Positions 11,360-23,958 of a stretch of DNA of 64,000 nucleotides are shown in pieces (the stretch's first letter is position 1; every line of letters starts with the position of its first letter). The position numbers and the translations under genes were made by a program. This DNA comes from Capitella teleta (taxonomy: Eukaryota > Annelida > Polychaeta > Capitellidae). The notes beneath the pieces were generated by a model. That model ran no database searches, was not told the DNA's origin, and saw only the letters and a list, made by a program, of their open reading frames with translations. The stretch is from NCBI GenBank assembly GCA_000328365.1, contig KB307129.1, forward strand, positions 57,115 through 121,114. The letters run 5' to 3'.

Positions 11360-11445
11360 TTGCCGTGATTGGTCCCGTTCCCCTCGTGAAGCTATCGATT
11401 TCAGCCAATCAGAGCAGATCATCTTTGCCATAAAAGGACATCTCT
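11360..11445 (+). promoter_or_regulatory. CCAAT/TATA-like promoter candidate
   Basis: An inverted CCAAT (gattggt, about 11368), a direct CCAAT (agccaatcagag, about 11404) and a TATA-like cataaaagg (about 11430) are in canonical order and spacing. The first recognisable coding sequence downstream is the hAT transposase about 1 kb away, past the assembly gap, so the link is speculative. Confidence 0.3.
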
Positions 11446-12020
11446 GTTGTTTACGAAACGAAAGCGCATGTGTGGTGCACTCTGGCTGACCTTTTTACTG
11501 TTTCAGGATGACAAACATTGTAGGTGTCCTAGAAAATCACTTGTTAAAATAAGAAAAATAGCGAAAAATATTTTTTTTTTTTCGCGCCTGACTGGTGGCA
11601 AAATGATTATTCTATCTATTTCCCAAAAGAAAATAAAAAAATATCCAGGGGTTTAGTCGCAGGACACGCTGATATGACGAGGCCCATTGTAAAAGATGAG
11701 GAACTCGGTGTTTCATCACAGCTCCTGACGTCACGCCTAATTAGCAATATATCTCCCACGAAATCGTTAGGGATGCGGTTTTTGCGGCTGCCAAATCAAA
11801 GGATGACCGGTAAGTGTTAATGAACCCGAAACACATCAATTGCATACGATTTAGAGAAAATCAATTATATTTTTTCCTTTTTTTTTTTTTTTTTTAACTC
11901 GAATGATACCTGTATTAGCGTTTCAAGTAGGCCTAGTGAGGTTTCCGTGTATATGTGCACTAATTGATGTTGAACGCCAGAGCAATCGCTGCCCGATGTG
12001 TAGCACAACTTGGCTTATAT

Positions 12021-12070
12021 NNNNNNNNNNNNNNNNNNNNNNNNNNNNNNNNNNNNNNNNNNNNNNNNNN
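12021..12070. other. Assembly gap (50 N)
   Basis: Fifty N bases. The true gap size may differ. It lies upstream of the hAT transposase and may hide part of that element. Confidence 0.99.
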
Positions 12071-12489
12071 TGCATTCATACACACTGTGACCGTGTAACA
12101 TGCATAAAAATGTGTCTCAACTGTCAATATCAATCCCGCTAATCTGTAATATTCTTATGTGTGTATATTATCAGTTTATTACGCGTATGGCAACGACACA
12201 AAATAATTGCGGACTGCGTTAAGAATTAAGAGGCATTCGCGCGCTTTTCACATTGACACGCAAAATTGAGTATGCCTATATGGTAATGAGCCAAGCATGC
12301 AGCTGTGCCTCTAGGGTTTTAATGATTGGTGTTTTGTATGGGATTTCTTTATATTGAATCATGTACATGTACTGCCCTGTGTATGTACAGCATAATAATA
12401 AGTATTATCCAACAATAGGATTTTTTTTTCTCTTGGTTCTCAGTTCGTGCTAGTATAGTGCAACTGTTTTTGCATGTGTTTCACGAATT

Positions 12490-14872
12490 TGTTTTGCAGC
12501 GCACCTCCGCAGGTGAGCGATCCGGAACCAATACCATCCTCAGAGTTGCCTCCCTCTTGCTCAAGCACGCATGACGATGCCGCCATGTACGTGTGCCCCC
12601 CTCCAACCCTCCCCAACAAGAGCCTCCCTCCAGCAGCCGTGCTCGACCTTCATCCCCAACAACATTGTGTAACACTCAGTTGGCCGTTTCGACTGGTGAT
12701 GTGGCGTCGTCTGCTCGTTAGACAATGCCCCAACAAACCATAAACCCAGGGCTATAAGAAGAAGAAGAGCGGAGGTCATAAGGTTGAGATGATGTTGGAA
12801 GAACTGAACAAATAACCAGGTATCGAATCTGACATGACTGAGAATGAAAATGAACAGATGCAACAGGTTCTATTCTGCAAGCTCTGTAGAAAGTGGAAAA
12901 CAGCCGGCATAAATGGATCTTCACCTTGGGGAGAGACCCCATGCACCTACCCACGCGAAGATAAGGTCAAACTGCACCTTAAAAGCCAACAACACAGAGA
13001 ACCCATCACAATGGCTGCTTCTGATGGATTTTTAGATCATCTTTCCAAGGTTTGTACACAATTTATTATCAAACTCTGGTTTCCTAACTATATTTCCTAA
13101 ATCAAGAATGCCGACAACCACAGGACTGAGGGAAATGCAGAGATGATAAAAGTGATGCATTGGCTTGTTCAGCACAACATAGCGACAAGCCTCTTCGAAC
13201 CGCTCATCGAGCTCATTGTCAAGGTCCACAGTGCTAAGATTAAGAAAGTCAGGGTTGCGAACAATGCCACGCACACAAGTACCAACACAGTCGACGAATT
13301 CGTGGACAGCATGGCTGATGTGGTGCCTCAAAGGACGGTGACAGAAATGAATTCCTCTCCAAGCTTTTACTTTGGACTCATGTTGGTCGAAAGATTCAAT
13401 GCAGTCGCCGTGCGGAAGATGCCAGGCATCTCGGTTAAATTAATTGGCAGTGACAGCAACTCATCTGTCAAGTACCTGACAACGAAGGAAGTGGTCGACG
13501 GCAAGGCCCAGACAATGGTAGACACCATGCAGAGCATCTTCCAGGCAATGGGTATCACGTCATGGCAGGAGAAGCTCCGCTCCCTTGAAACAGATGGTGC
13601 CAGTGACATGCTAGGAAGGAAGGAGGGTGTAGGCGCTAAACTAGCCCAGCAGTGCAAAGGCCTCATCAGCGTCCACTGCAACAATCACCGCTGGGCGTTG
13701 GCAGCGCAGAACAGGTTTAAAAGCCTCCCAGAAATGATAAAAAAAGAAGAGTTTCTGTCAAGTCTTTATAATTTCTTCCATTGGAGCCTAAACCGATCAA
13801 ATTCCTTGAGAGCTGTTCAGGGGGCCTTCAATGAAGCCCCACTTGCAGTGAAAGCTGCCAAACATTTCAGGTGAGCAGCTGCATTTTTTATTTATTGGTG
13901 TGTTTTTAAACAGGTTTACTTTCATTACAAGTGGTTGTCATTCGACAGTGCAATAAAAAATGTGCGCTGCTCCTACCAGCCTCTCATGGTTTGCCTCGAG
14001 AATGCAGTGAGCAACAACCTGGATGGGACTGAGGCAAATAAGGCCTATGGAATGTTGAAGAAAAGGAGGAAATTCTCAACCCTCAGCACTTTGCTGATGA
14101 TGTCGGACGTTCTGCCGAAACTCACAGCACTTTCACTTGTGTTCCAGGGCAAGGAGGTGAAATCATACTAATTTTTAATTACATGTAATTCAATGAGAAT
14201 TATTATTTGTCTTGTATGTGAATCTCTCAGAGGTGAAGCCGCGTTGGAAGCAGGCGTGCAGGGAGCTGCAGGATTTAAAGTTGCCTGGTAAAGGTCTGCA
14301 CTACACAGAGGCCACTGCAAACACCTCCAAGTATGGGATCCCGCACAGTGAGGGCAAGGTTGTAGCGCATCTCAAAGTGAAGCAGACGTTTCTGGACGCG
14401 CACTTCTCAGCAACCTCAGTTCAAGATTGGAGGATCAAGCACTGGTGGGCAAGCTATCAGTCCTCAACTTGCAAGCTGTTGATGCAGGTTGCAAAACTCT
14501 GCATGGCTTTCAAGACCCAACAGCTTTAGCCAACAATTTGGATTGGAAGAGGATGAGGTGCAAGATGAATGGATGCAGTTCAAGGACCTCATATTGAAGG
14601 GAGAGTGTTGTCTGGATCGCTCCATCCAGGGACTGACGAAGTTCTTCTCCATTACGCTATCAATCAGGCCTGTTTACAAAGGCCTCAACATGCTGTATGG
14701 TGTTGCTGTCACAACGCCCATCAGTACTGCTGAGGTCGAACGGCTCTTCTCAGCCATAAAGCTACTTTACACCGACCATAGAGCAAGGCTCAATGTCACA
14801 ACTGCTGACAAGCTCCTCACGATAAAACTTAACTCCCCAAACATAGTTTTCCTACCAGGAAGCCGCCAGTAA
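12490..14872 (+). mobile_element. hAT-superfamily transposase, spliced but degenerate
   Basis: Pieces in order: a Pro/Ser-rich start after an acceptor at about 12499; 12834-13049 with a zinc-binding finger (FCKLC ... PCTYPREDKVKLH ... QQH); intron 13050-13106; 13107-13871 with the RNase H-like core (MGITSWQEKLRSLETDGAS, then ISVHCNNHRWALA); an intron to about 13930; then WLSFDSAIKNV; an intron near 14157-14229; a long helical stretch; and the C-terminal hATC dimerisation domain (TTPISTAEVERLFSAIK ... DHRARLNVTTADKLL). The GT-AG introns keep frame, but the coding sequence shifts frame around 14.44-14.53 kb, so the product is not intact. Terminal repeats and the 8-bp duplication were not found. 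It is close in style to zinc-finger hAT elements related to ZNF862-type host genes; a domesticated host gene is possible but less likely given the frameshifts. Confidence 0.82.
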
Positions 14873-15149
14873 ATGGTGTCACCTGAAGAAGCGTCGCCCC
14901 TGAAAATCACATAATTATGATTTATGCATTAAATATTTAGGAAGAACACATCTGTCTTGATTGTTTGTGTTGGTAATGGTATATTTTATGTATTTTTAAA
15001 TAAGGGAAACCCCTGATAGATTGCCCAGATTATTGACTTTGCTTCAAGGTTCTTGGAAAAAATCATTGGGGCGTGCCCCCGGACCCCCCCTCCCCTCCTA
15101 GCGATGCGTGACAGTTTTTCTATATATTTTTCCCCTCAGCCCCATTGAG

Positions 15150-15384
15150 ACATCTTCAGTCTTATGGCTACCGAACATTCGCCCACCAAGCACCCATCTT
15201 TTGGAACCGATTACCGTCCAACCTGCAGAACCAGCAATCGCTCAATGCTTTTAAAGCCCAACTTAATTAAGACTCATTATTTTAACATTGCTTTTTCTAG
15301 TATTTTATGATATTCCTTTTTACCTCTGTTTGTTTGTACAGCGCATTTGAATGTACTTTTGGTATTGCTGAAAATGCGTTTTGA
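15150..15384 (+). mobile_element. CR1/L2-like LINE, 3' tail fragment
   Basis: One frame reads SYGYRTFAHQAPIFWNRLP, SNLQNQQSLNAFKAQLN and stop, the standard LINE C-terminus (F-W-N-x-L-P ... S-x-x-x-F-K-x-x-L). The 3' UTR (gcgcatttgaatgtac, gaaaatgcgttttgaaatg) leads into the GAAAT repeat that serves as the element's tail. It sits 275 bp past the hAT coding end. Confidence 0.8.
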
Positions 15385-15481
15385 AATGAAATGAAAGGAA
15401 ATGAAAGGAAATGAAATGAAATGAAATGAAATGAAATGAAATGAAATGAAATGAAATGAAATGAAATGAAATGAAATGAAA
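15385..15481 (+). repeat. (GAAAT)n microsatellite, LINE tail
   Basis: About 19 pentamers of gaaat/gaaag, purest from about 15408 on. It has probably expanded from the short repeat at the LINE 3' end. Confidence 0.95.
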
Positions 15482-16277
15482 ATGTAGTCAATTCCTCGTT
15501 TCTTTATTTGGAAGAGCTACATTATTACGACTGAGAAACTTAATTTATACTACAAATTACTCCACGAGAGTGAACCAACTAGAATGGATATATGTGGGCC
15601 TTGTGGGTTTAGCTGGACGGTGCTCGAGAGAGAAATCGACTGCAACGAGTGGCTGACGTAAAATATATCGACGACGAGCGACCTTCACATTACCCTTCCG
15701 CTTAGAGCAGACGCCGAAAAATGCAGCGGTAAAAACACATATATTGTATATTGTTCGTTTATTCTACCACTCTTTGCCTACGTGAGGTGTAATTAACTAT
15801 TATAGAATGTCGGGTTGCTCAAATATTGCATTGGAATGAATTAACCGACTTATTAATGGGAATGTCTTTGTGTACTAGTATTTTGTGAGCGATAATATGT
15901 GGATCTGCAATATAAAATGTTAGATTGGTCTTTGGCCTGTGGTTACACACAGTCGCCGGTAGTGCTATGATTCTCAGGAGATTATGCATGTCAACTAGTA
16001 TCCTACTTTGAGGATGAAGGATACTAATGTCGACTGTTGCTTTGCTTTAAATTTAAATTAGATTTACAGGCCGGTTTTTCTTTCAACTTCAACTTGGACC
16101 GTGACATCATGGTCCAAACCTCGTTCCGGTCCACTGGATAAGGAGGTCACAACCGAGAATCTGCAAGTTATGGAACAGTTTCAGGTTCAACTAAAGTCTC
16201 ACGAGTTGTGGCTGTTAACTTGTTATGCATGCTAGAAAAATAATGTAGAAATTTCTTATCACATGAAAATTGGGAGC
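15482..16277. other. Intergenic; nothing recognised
   Basis: No gene, RNA or known repeat is supported here on either strand. Confidence 0.4.
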
Positions 16278-16445
16278 ACTTGTCATATCAACCCGGACCC
16301 CTAATCATGCAATTGGGGGAGGGTCCCGCCATCGCTCTAAAAAGGGCGCTTTGAATTTTGATCAACTGACTTGTGACGGGATCCGATCTCGGACCGTACA
16401 CCTCAAAGCAGCACCGGTTTATCCGATTGCTCCAGCGCGGAATTC
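16278..16445 (-). mobile_element. tRNA-derived SINE (family A), minus copy
   Basis: On the minus strand the head (gctggagcaatcggataaac) is an A-box-like segment, and gtccgagatcggatcccgtc is a B-box-like segment 35 bp later. The body (gcgccctttttagagcgatg through caattgcatgattaggggtc) and the end (cgggttgatatgacaagtgc) match the element at 33811-33895 nearly base for base. Confidence 0.7.
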
Positions 16446-16614
16446 GATAAAGGTGTTGAGTTATGTGTGCATTATAAGCACGGTGAATGCTAGGTCATTA
16501 TAATATTATAATGTGACCTCGTGACCTGATAAGATGTGTGGTATTGGAGAAGCACGTGGCTTTGTTGTGTCACGTGACAACCGTTTAACTTGGCTTATGT
16601 TGAATGTATTCTTC

Positions 16615-16660
16615 CGCGTTCGTGGGTCCGGGTTAATATGACAAGTGTACCGAAAATTGG
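16615..16660 (+). mobile_element. SINE family A, 3' end fragment in opposite orientation
   Basis: gggtccgggttaatatgacaagt (16624-16646) is the reverse complement, with one mismatch, of 16278-16300. This makes a 23-bp inverted repeat around a 320-bp interior. Because the same words end the copy at 33.8 kb, the simplest reading is two SINE pieces in opposite orientation, not a MITE. Confidence 0.6.
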
Positions 16661-17640
16661 GCGAGACATCGTCCAATGTCTCGTGGAGCATTTTTCATGC
16701 AACGCATGTCTGGTCCAAAAATTTCTCTGGTTCTGACTTCACGGTCAAAGTAGAATTTGAAAGAAAAACAGGCCCCCTGGGCTGGGCGAATATCCGTGAT
16801 CCGTTGCATATTGGGTGTGTTCAGTACTATCCGTTTTTCCTTTTTCAGCACGGATAGTTAAAACACGGATAGTGTAAAATTGAAGTGTTTGTTTCGAGCG
16901 CACAGTGAGCGTAGCACACAGCCATTCCGCACACAAGCACTGCTCACTGAAGCTGAGCGATGTCAATTACAAGATTACACGATGTCAACAATGCGCTAAT
17001 TATGATTTGTTTTAAATGAACACAATTCTATGCCCTTGAATCTCTGCCATCATGCAAAAAAGTGACGTAATCATTTGTTGTTGACTATCTTCTTTAGTGC
17101 TTATTTTTCAACACGTGACAGCTTTGTCAATTGCAGTTTTCGTGTGAACCACAAATAACATTGAATTTCATCAATTTCTCGACCTTGAACCATGTTTGAA
17201 ATTGATCAGACATGTATAGTTAGTATAGACCAGTACATGTACTTGGCGATCTAGCGACTTGAATTATTTCAAACTTTCTGTAGAACAATTGCCATGAACT
17301 GACTTGTGCCTCATGAAGTTACCAAGTTTGTACATTTTCAAATCATGTTTGTTGAAAGTGTACAATGTAACACAAAGTGCATGTTACTGTCCTTGCATCT
17401 AGGGCTTATAATCTGTGACTCGTGCAGTTGGGGAAAAATACTTAGAATAGCGTTCGCTGATAAGGAATTCACCACTGTGAATAGACAGGCAAGCGAACTA
17501 TCTGCATGTGCGATGCCTCTTGAAACTTATTCTGAACGTTTTGATAAAATAATTGTATAAGAAGTAAGAAGGATGACAGTAGGTCAAGGTCACTTGTCTT
17601 TGAGCACCGCACGCAGGAAACACTTGCTGTACTGTACACT
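16661..17640. other. Intergenic; nothing recognised
   Basis: AT-rich; a short phrase cacggatagt repeats at about 16850 and 16864. No gene is supported. Confidence 0.35.
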
Positions 17641-17900
17641 TACATATATTGGCGAATATAATATTTGGCGTTTTTTATATTTCCATGGTATTGGCCATAT
17701 TAATTTTGGCGAATCTCAAAGTTGAAACAATGAAACTCCTAAAGAAACACAATTTTTGTGATTTCTGTCATACTTATACTTCCGTATTGGCGATATTAAA
17801 ATTTAATTTGACGAATGAAACAAAATTGCATTAATTTAATAATTAAATTAATGCAATTTTGTTTCATTCGTCAAATTAAATCCCTCGCTAATATTATTAC
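17641..17900. repeat. Palindrome with 40-bp perfect arms, inside a diverged repeat
   Basis: 17801-17840 and 17842-17881 are exact reverse complements around a single base at 17841. Beyond this the symmetry continues imperfectly (tattggcgatattaaaa against its complement). The left flank holds earlier related phrases (attggcgaatataatatttggcg at about 17650, attttggcgaatc at about 17704), so the palindrome sits in an older repeat. Confidence 0.9.
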
Positions 17901-18819
17901 TCCTACTGCACTTGATTTTTGCTTTAAAATAATTTTATAAAGTCATTGGAAAACAGTTTTCAGATAGCCTAAAATGTCTTCTGGGAATTATAAAAGTTGA
18001 CAAAATTATTCGCGAGGGGGTAGAACCCCACACACCCTCTACCCCCCTCCCACTGGTTGTTTGCACCAGAATTCTTCTTTTCAGTTTGTTTTCCACATTT
18101 TAATCCCATCTCTGACCAATCTGCAACATACTCCAATCAATCACACATGCAATGTTGCATGATTGGGTGGATCGAGTCACAAGCGTTTATTGAAATTATC
18201 ATTAAATGTGATTATGTTAATTAATCCCTGATGGTAATTTCAAGCATTCAGTGTATTCTTCAGAATTAATATCCAATATAGGTATATGTATATTCTGAAT
18301 GCATTGCGTAGTGGTTTTTTAATTGCTGTTATAACTTATAAGGGAACTCTCAATCACAGAATTAATCTCTTTCTAACTCTGGTTAATTCATTTTTACATA
18401 CACCAAACCACCACATATTCAGTTCTAACTGTTATGATGTATTCTGGAAATATTATCGATTTTGTGCTGCCAGAATCCCAGTGAGTATTTGCAACTTTGC
18501 ATTGAATTTTCAGTAGAAAAGTATACTGTAGGACAGGAAATATTCATGTTGCATGAAACTTTTGCTATATTTACTGTAATGATTGTCCACAAACATTTGA
18601 TCAGATGCACACGAAATGTTTCTGGGTAATTTTACACTACGACTATACGCTTGACAGTGAATAATCGGTGTGGCGAATAACCATAAAACTGTGAAAATTT
18701 CCTGTTGTGAAGTACAATATTTATATTTCTTTTCATGTCCACAATTATTTTCTTTCTACAGATATTTCTTCAGCTTAAACTTTCGCTCAGCACAGATTGT
18801 ATTTTATTTCTCCCAACAG
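17901..18819. other. Upstream region of ABCD4; first exon not identified
   Basis: The first recognised ABCD4 exon begins at 18820 with no in-frame ATG before an upstream stop, so a short initiating exon should lie here. ATGs are present (for example about 18617 and 18736), but none joins in frame with clear support. No TATA box stands out. Confidence 0.35.
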
Positions 18820-21588
18820 ATTTCATTTTGATCTAAAATTCTTCAAACGGTTCTTGAAGATCCTCAAACTTCTGTTCCCTCGATTGAAAAGCGCCAATGT
18901 TCTTTTATTCTCACTTCTACTCGCTCTTGTTTTGTTAGGTGAGTACTTGCTAATCCATATCTGGACATAATGCTGATTAATTCTCTCCTTCAGAACAAGT
19001 CGTTATATATTTTGTTGGTTTGGTACCAAGTAAATACTACTCGGTACTCGGGGATAAAGACAAAACCGCTTTCCGCAACCACACCTTGTACGCTTTGCTA
19101 CTCATAGTCTCCATAGCATTTGTGAGTATGGTTCATCCACATATGATACTGGGTGTGCCATGAATAAATTATGTCTATTTATGTTTAGATTGTAGCAACA
19201 GAGAAATATGTCATGTCTGTGTTTCATGTCACTGCGAGAAAAGTGTTGACGTTACATCTCCATAAGCGCTACTTCCACAGTCTCTTGTATTATCATCTTA
19301 ATGTACTTGATGACCAAGTGGATAATCCGTGAGTTCTTGTTTCCATAGTAACCGTTACTACAGTGATTTATTTTCTTTCCAGTGATCAACGAATCACTCA
19401 GGATGTGAACAAAATGTGCGATACTTTTAGCCAAATTGTCGCTAAGTTACTCGTCAGTCCCTTCACAATTGTGTATTATATGTACACCACTTGGGAGAAG
19501 TGAGTATATTTCCACATGCACCGCCCCATAAGTGAAGCATGCTTATCTTCAGGACTGGATACATAGGACCACTGTGTGTGGTTGGATTCTTTGCTATCTC
19601 GACCGTTTTCAATAAATTCCTCATGTCTGCCGTTGTTCACTTAGTTTACAAGCAAGAGAAATACGAAGGCGATTTTAGGTGGGCTCATTAATTCACCTGA
19701 TGACCCAGTTGCATATTCAAGTTTTCTTCAAGGTATAAACATATGCAAATTAGATCCAATGCTGAGTCAGTCGCCTTCTATCGCGCATGTCGCTTAGAGG
19801 AATGGAAAACCAACTATCGACTTCGCAAGTTGATTGGAGTTCAGCAACGTCTCATTCTTAAGGAGTACGCCCTCAATTGTATGCAAATTTATGCTAATTT
19901 TACCATTAATATATGTGCATCTTATTTCAGTCTCCATTCAAATGGCTGACTACTTGGGTAGTATTTTGAGTTATGTAGTTCTTGCCATTCCAATCTTCAG
20001 CGGTGTCTACGATGATTTGAGTCCATCCGACCTCTCAGCACTGATTAGCGAGGTTAAACTCAATGCCTGAATATTTCTTCTATAATTTCATAAATTTCAC
20101 ACAGAATGCGTTTGTGACCATATATTTGATCAGTTGCTTCACTCGTTTGATTGACATGTCTATTCAAGTAACCGATATCGCTGGCACTGCACATCGGTCA
20201 GTATGATTTGACCATTATGTAACGCACAACCACTGACCAGTTATTTCCCACTAGTATTGGTCAAATGTTTGAGTACATGGACCAGAAGAAATGTTCCTTG
20301 GCCAAAACTCAAGGGTCCACTACCGCAAGCGATCCTGCTCTGACCTTTGACAGTCCTGTCTATTCAAGGTGATTAATCGCTTGATGGATTCATGTTTAAT
20401 CCTTCGTCTTCATAGCTCCAGTGAGGACCAGGTTCACAGAGCTTTCAGTGTCCAGAAGCTGACATACTGTGCACCACGCCCTGATGCTGCGCCCCTTGTC
20501 CAAGGTCTGTGTCCTGTGACTCTGGGATTTTTAAGATTTTTTTTTTTTTCTCAAAGATTTGACTTTTAACTTCTCTGTGGGAGATAACATTGTGATCACC
20601 GGAGACAGTGGATGTGGTAAGAGCTCACTTCTCAGAGTCGTAGATGCTCTCTGGCCTGCGAAACAGGGTAATTATTTTTAATAATTAAACTTATTTAATT
20701 TAATTTATTCTCCTATAATTATGTATCAGGTGTTGTTGAAAGTTATGCTTCTCACGGCCATACAGGAATCATATTCCTTCCGCAGAAAGCTCTTCTGACC
20801 GACGGCTCCTTGCGGCAACAAGTAATAAAATACCAACTTAATAACCACAAATTGCGAATCGTTTCTATTTATAGATTACTTATCCATACTGTAACCAGAA
20901 TTCTGGAGGTTTGTTGTTTGATATATTAATTAATATAATTAACTAATTCATTTACCTAATCAGCGCCTGATGATGTCCAGATCATACAGTTTCTCAAAGA
21001 TGCAGATTTGGATCATTTGATTGAGCGGACAGGCGGGTTGGATGTGGATGTTGATTGGAATTGGTGAGTGAAGAAGGGAAGACGGCGGCTATAGCGGAAA
21101 AGCTCTCTTTTGCAGGCATGATGTGTTGTCACCGGGAGAAATGCAGAGGTTGAGTTTTGTCCGACTTTTCTACCATGCTCCTCCCTTTGCTGGTGAGTTC
21201 TGAGTTTTGTTGTGTTATTGGCTGGTGTACAAACTGTTAATCAGAGACTATTTCGTCTGTGTTATTGTGTATTTAAATTGCATTCTGGCTTTCAGTAGCC
21301 TTGTTTTTATTCGTTATGAAGTATCATAATTCCTTTTGAGCATATTTGCGTCACAGTTTCTGTCTTCTATGCCATGTAATATATTTTGCATCTCTTTCAG
21401 TATTGGATGAATCCACCAGTCAAGTTAGTATCAAGATGGAACAGAAGTTGTATGACATATGTCGCCAGCTCAACATCACCGTCATGAGTGTCGGTCACAG
21501 AGACAGTCTATTGGCCTACCATGACCTTGAGCTACGAATATTAGGTGAGGGTAAATGGGAGTTGAATCGTCTGCGTGAAAATTCATGA
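18820..21588 (+). CDS. ABCD4: ABCD4 lysosomal ABC half-transporter (cobalamin export), 16 exons
   Basis: ABCD4 is a lysosomal half-transporter that, with LMBRD1, brings vitamin B12 from lysosome to cytosol. Exons: 18820-18938, 18994-19121, 19189-19328, 19383-19499, 19553-19678, 19733-19878, 19931-20052, 20105-20196, 20255-20368, 20416-20504, 20557-20667, 20730-20821, 20875-20908, 20964-21063, 21116-21192, 21401-21588. They join in frame to about 597 residues; human ABCD4 has 606. The N-terminal part ([35 protein letters not shown]) and [18 protein letters not shown] are typical of ABCD4. The nucleotide-binding domain has Walker [10 protein letters not shown] (exon 11), Q-loop FLPQK (exon 12), the ABCD4-type signature LSPGEMQ (exon 15), Walker B VLDES and H-loop SVGHR (exon 16). 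Exon 13 is only 34 bp. Introns are mostly 46-66 bp. The initiating Met exon is missing from this model. Confidence 0.95.
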
Positions 21589-22188
21589 CCATATGATATA
21601 CAGGGTAATCTTTGAGATTTAAATTACCACGATGATATGCCTGTCAAAATTCTTGCCATGATAATTATTTTCTTCAGTCTGCTATCAGTATTTTTATATA
21701 ATTATCACTGTGCAAGAAACATCTAGTCTCTTCTCTATGCTCTTTCAAATTCTTACAAAACAACCTTGTCAATTGATTTTTGTCGCTAAACTGATGGTAA
21801 TTAATCATTAAATCAATAATAAGAATCTTATTTATGGAGATGGACTTTGGAATCCTTCATGCTATATATTACCATTACGAGACATCTTTTCCAATACACT
21901 TGACAATTAGGTATTAAAAACAAGAATTAAATGATATTTCAGGAAGATGATCCACTAATGATAGTTAAAGCAGATGTACTTCTCATTAAACGATCTCTTG
22001 ATCTCCATTTGCTAATTACATTCCGTATTTTGTTTTGGATTGTGTGCAATAGCTCTGTATATTTGATTATCTGACTTAGTGCTAATCATGTTGAATCTGA
22101 TATTGTTTGTTTTGATAGATATGGGTTATGTAATAGTTTTGCAGATTTTGTCACAAGTTTTTGATTGTTCTTGTTTTTGGTAGCTTTG

Positions 22189-22194
22189 AAATAA
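22189..22194 (+). terminator. Poly(A) signal candidate for ABCD4
   Basis: AATAAA about 600 bp after the ABCD4 stop, followed by a T/G-rich stretch (ttgctttgtttttaatttt). Confidence 0.5.
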
Positions 22195-23955
22195 AATTAT
22201 TGCTCATCATTTGCTTTGTTTTTAATTTTCATGACCTTGACTTTTTTTCTTGACCTCTGGCGATTTTCCAATTAAGAGAAAGTGAGAGAGAAAGTGCTCA
22301 TTAAAAATAGGACTGAGGTAAGAAATCTGAAAGGTAACATGTGAACTGGTTTGTGTATGGTGTACAAAATTTATCAAAATGCATTGAAGAGGAATTAGAT
22401 AAAATGTCAAGGTCAGATGCATAAAATGAATAATGTGAAATGTGTTGGCAACTAGCTGAGCTTCATCATTGAGTGTACTGGTCAAACACTTCCGAAGCTC
22501 AAGCTGATCAACTTGTTCCAATGTGGTCGTTTTCTGAACCCATAACACACACAAAGAATTCAAATCGGAAGGAACTCATAACGCACAATGTCTCGATCAT
22601 AACGCATCTGCATTGCAAGGCCACTGACTCATAACGTTAATCAAAGAAATTATACCAATGTATTTGAATTTTGATTCCAGCCGTCAAACATTATGTCCTG
22701 TGAGATTATTGATGGGTTATTCGTGTCATTTATAATTAGAATCAGAATTCTGCGGAAATATGATATTAGGGTGAAAATTAACTCACTCGAAGTATGATTT
22801 ACAAGGAAATTAAGATAATTGCAATCTAATGAGTAATGACAATTTTAAAATTATAGTGGAGAATTACAAAATTCTGAATAATGTGAATTATTATCAACTG
22901 AGTGAAAAGGCGAATCTTGCGTTTGGGGCTGAAATTCGATCTCGTCATTTTCATGCAATTCGCGACCTGAAATTGTATTTCTTGCACAGCCAACCCTAGC
23001 CCTATAGTATGCCTATAGTATGGCTGATTCCGATCGCCCGTGGATCATATTCATGCGGCATTCAATTGATAGGCCTATAAGCCAACCCATGAATCCTGAT
23101 ATACTTTCTTTCGAGCAAGCCTACTTCGGTACTTCCACTGCAAGATCACGATACAAAATTGATTAAAATCGGCACTCAAGCTGGGACGATGACCGTTTCA
23201 TAAAGGGTAATACCATAGAGGAAGAATGAGATTATTCTTCCTCTATAGTATAGGCACTTAATATTCAGAACCCTTCCGGGGCATGGAGTGACTCCAGCGC
23301 CACAAACCACGCCTTCGGATACAACCACATGTACAGAAAAACGTTCGTCATCACTCACCGAGCAGAATTAACCAGGTCTAACGTGTATTGACCCCGTGTA
23401 TGCAGATTCAGAATTCGTACAAGAAAAGAGGAAGGGTGATACATGTATAAGTACATACTAAAGGCATATATTACAAGTACATATCTCGTGGGTCAAGTTA
23501 TGAGAATTCAGAAGAAAAGTGCAATTGATTGAAATTAGTTTAACATTGAAGAACGGGAATGAGGAGAGGCTGTAATGAGATTGATTATACATCCTCAACC
23601 CTCAAACAATTAAAACAAATGCAGTATTTTGTTTCGAATTTTATAAAACAATTTGCCATCATTAATTGTGAAATGTAAATATGGATGGTGAAGTTATGAA
23701 ATCAGCTGTAAGAATGTGTGAAATAAACTTGTGCGATCCGTGATCGAACTAGGTGGGCGGTAGGTTAATTATATTTGCAATAATTACAATTGGTCATTGT
23801 ATATTGATTTCAAAGATTCTATAATGAAAATATCCACGCCTTAATCAGCTTACTTATTTTACGAATAGCATGATCTTGTACGCCCCCCATTTCTAACCAT
23901 TTCAGTTATTTGAATCGCGTAGTTAATGTACATGTATATACAGTACAATTATACT
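22195..23955. other. Intergenic; short hairpin and cataacg motifs only
   Basis: No gene is supported. At 22577-22640 the word cataacgca occurs twice and cataacg a third time. At 23212-23249 there is a hairpin (13-bp perfect inner arms 23215-23227 and 23234-23246, 6-bp loop). The ORFs here show no recognisable domain. Confidence 0.45.
23212..23249. repeat. Short hairpin, 13-bp perfect arms, 6-bp loop
   Basis: atagaggaagaat (23215-23227) pairs with attcttcctctat (23234-23246). Three more pairs follow on each side after one mismatch. It could form an RNA or DNA hairpin; there is no T-run, and nothing suggests a miRNA-length stem. Confidence 0.8.
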
Positions 23956-23958
23956 TAC

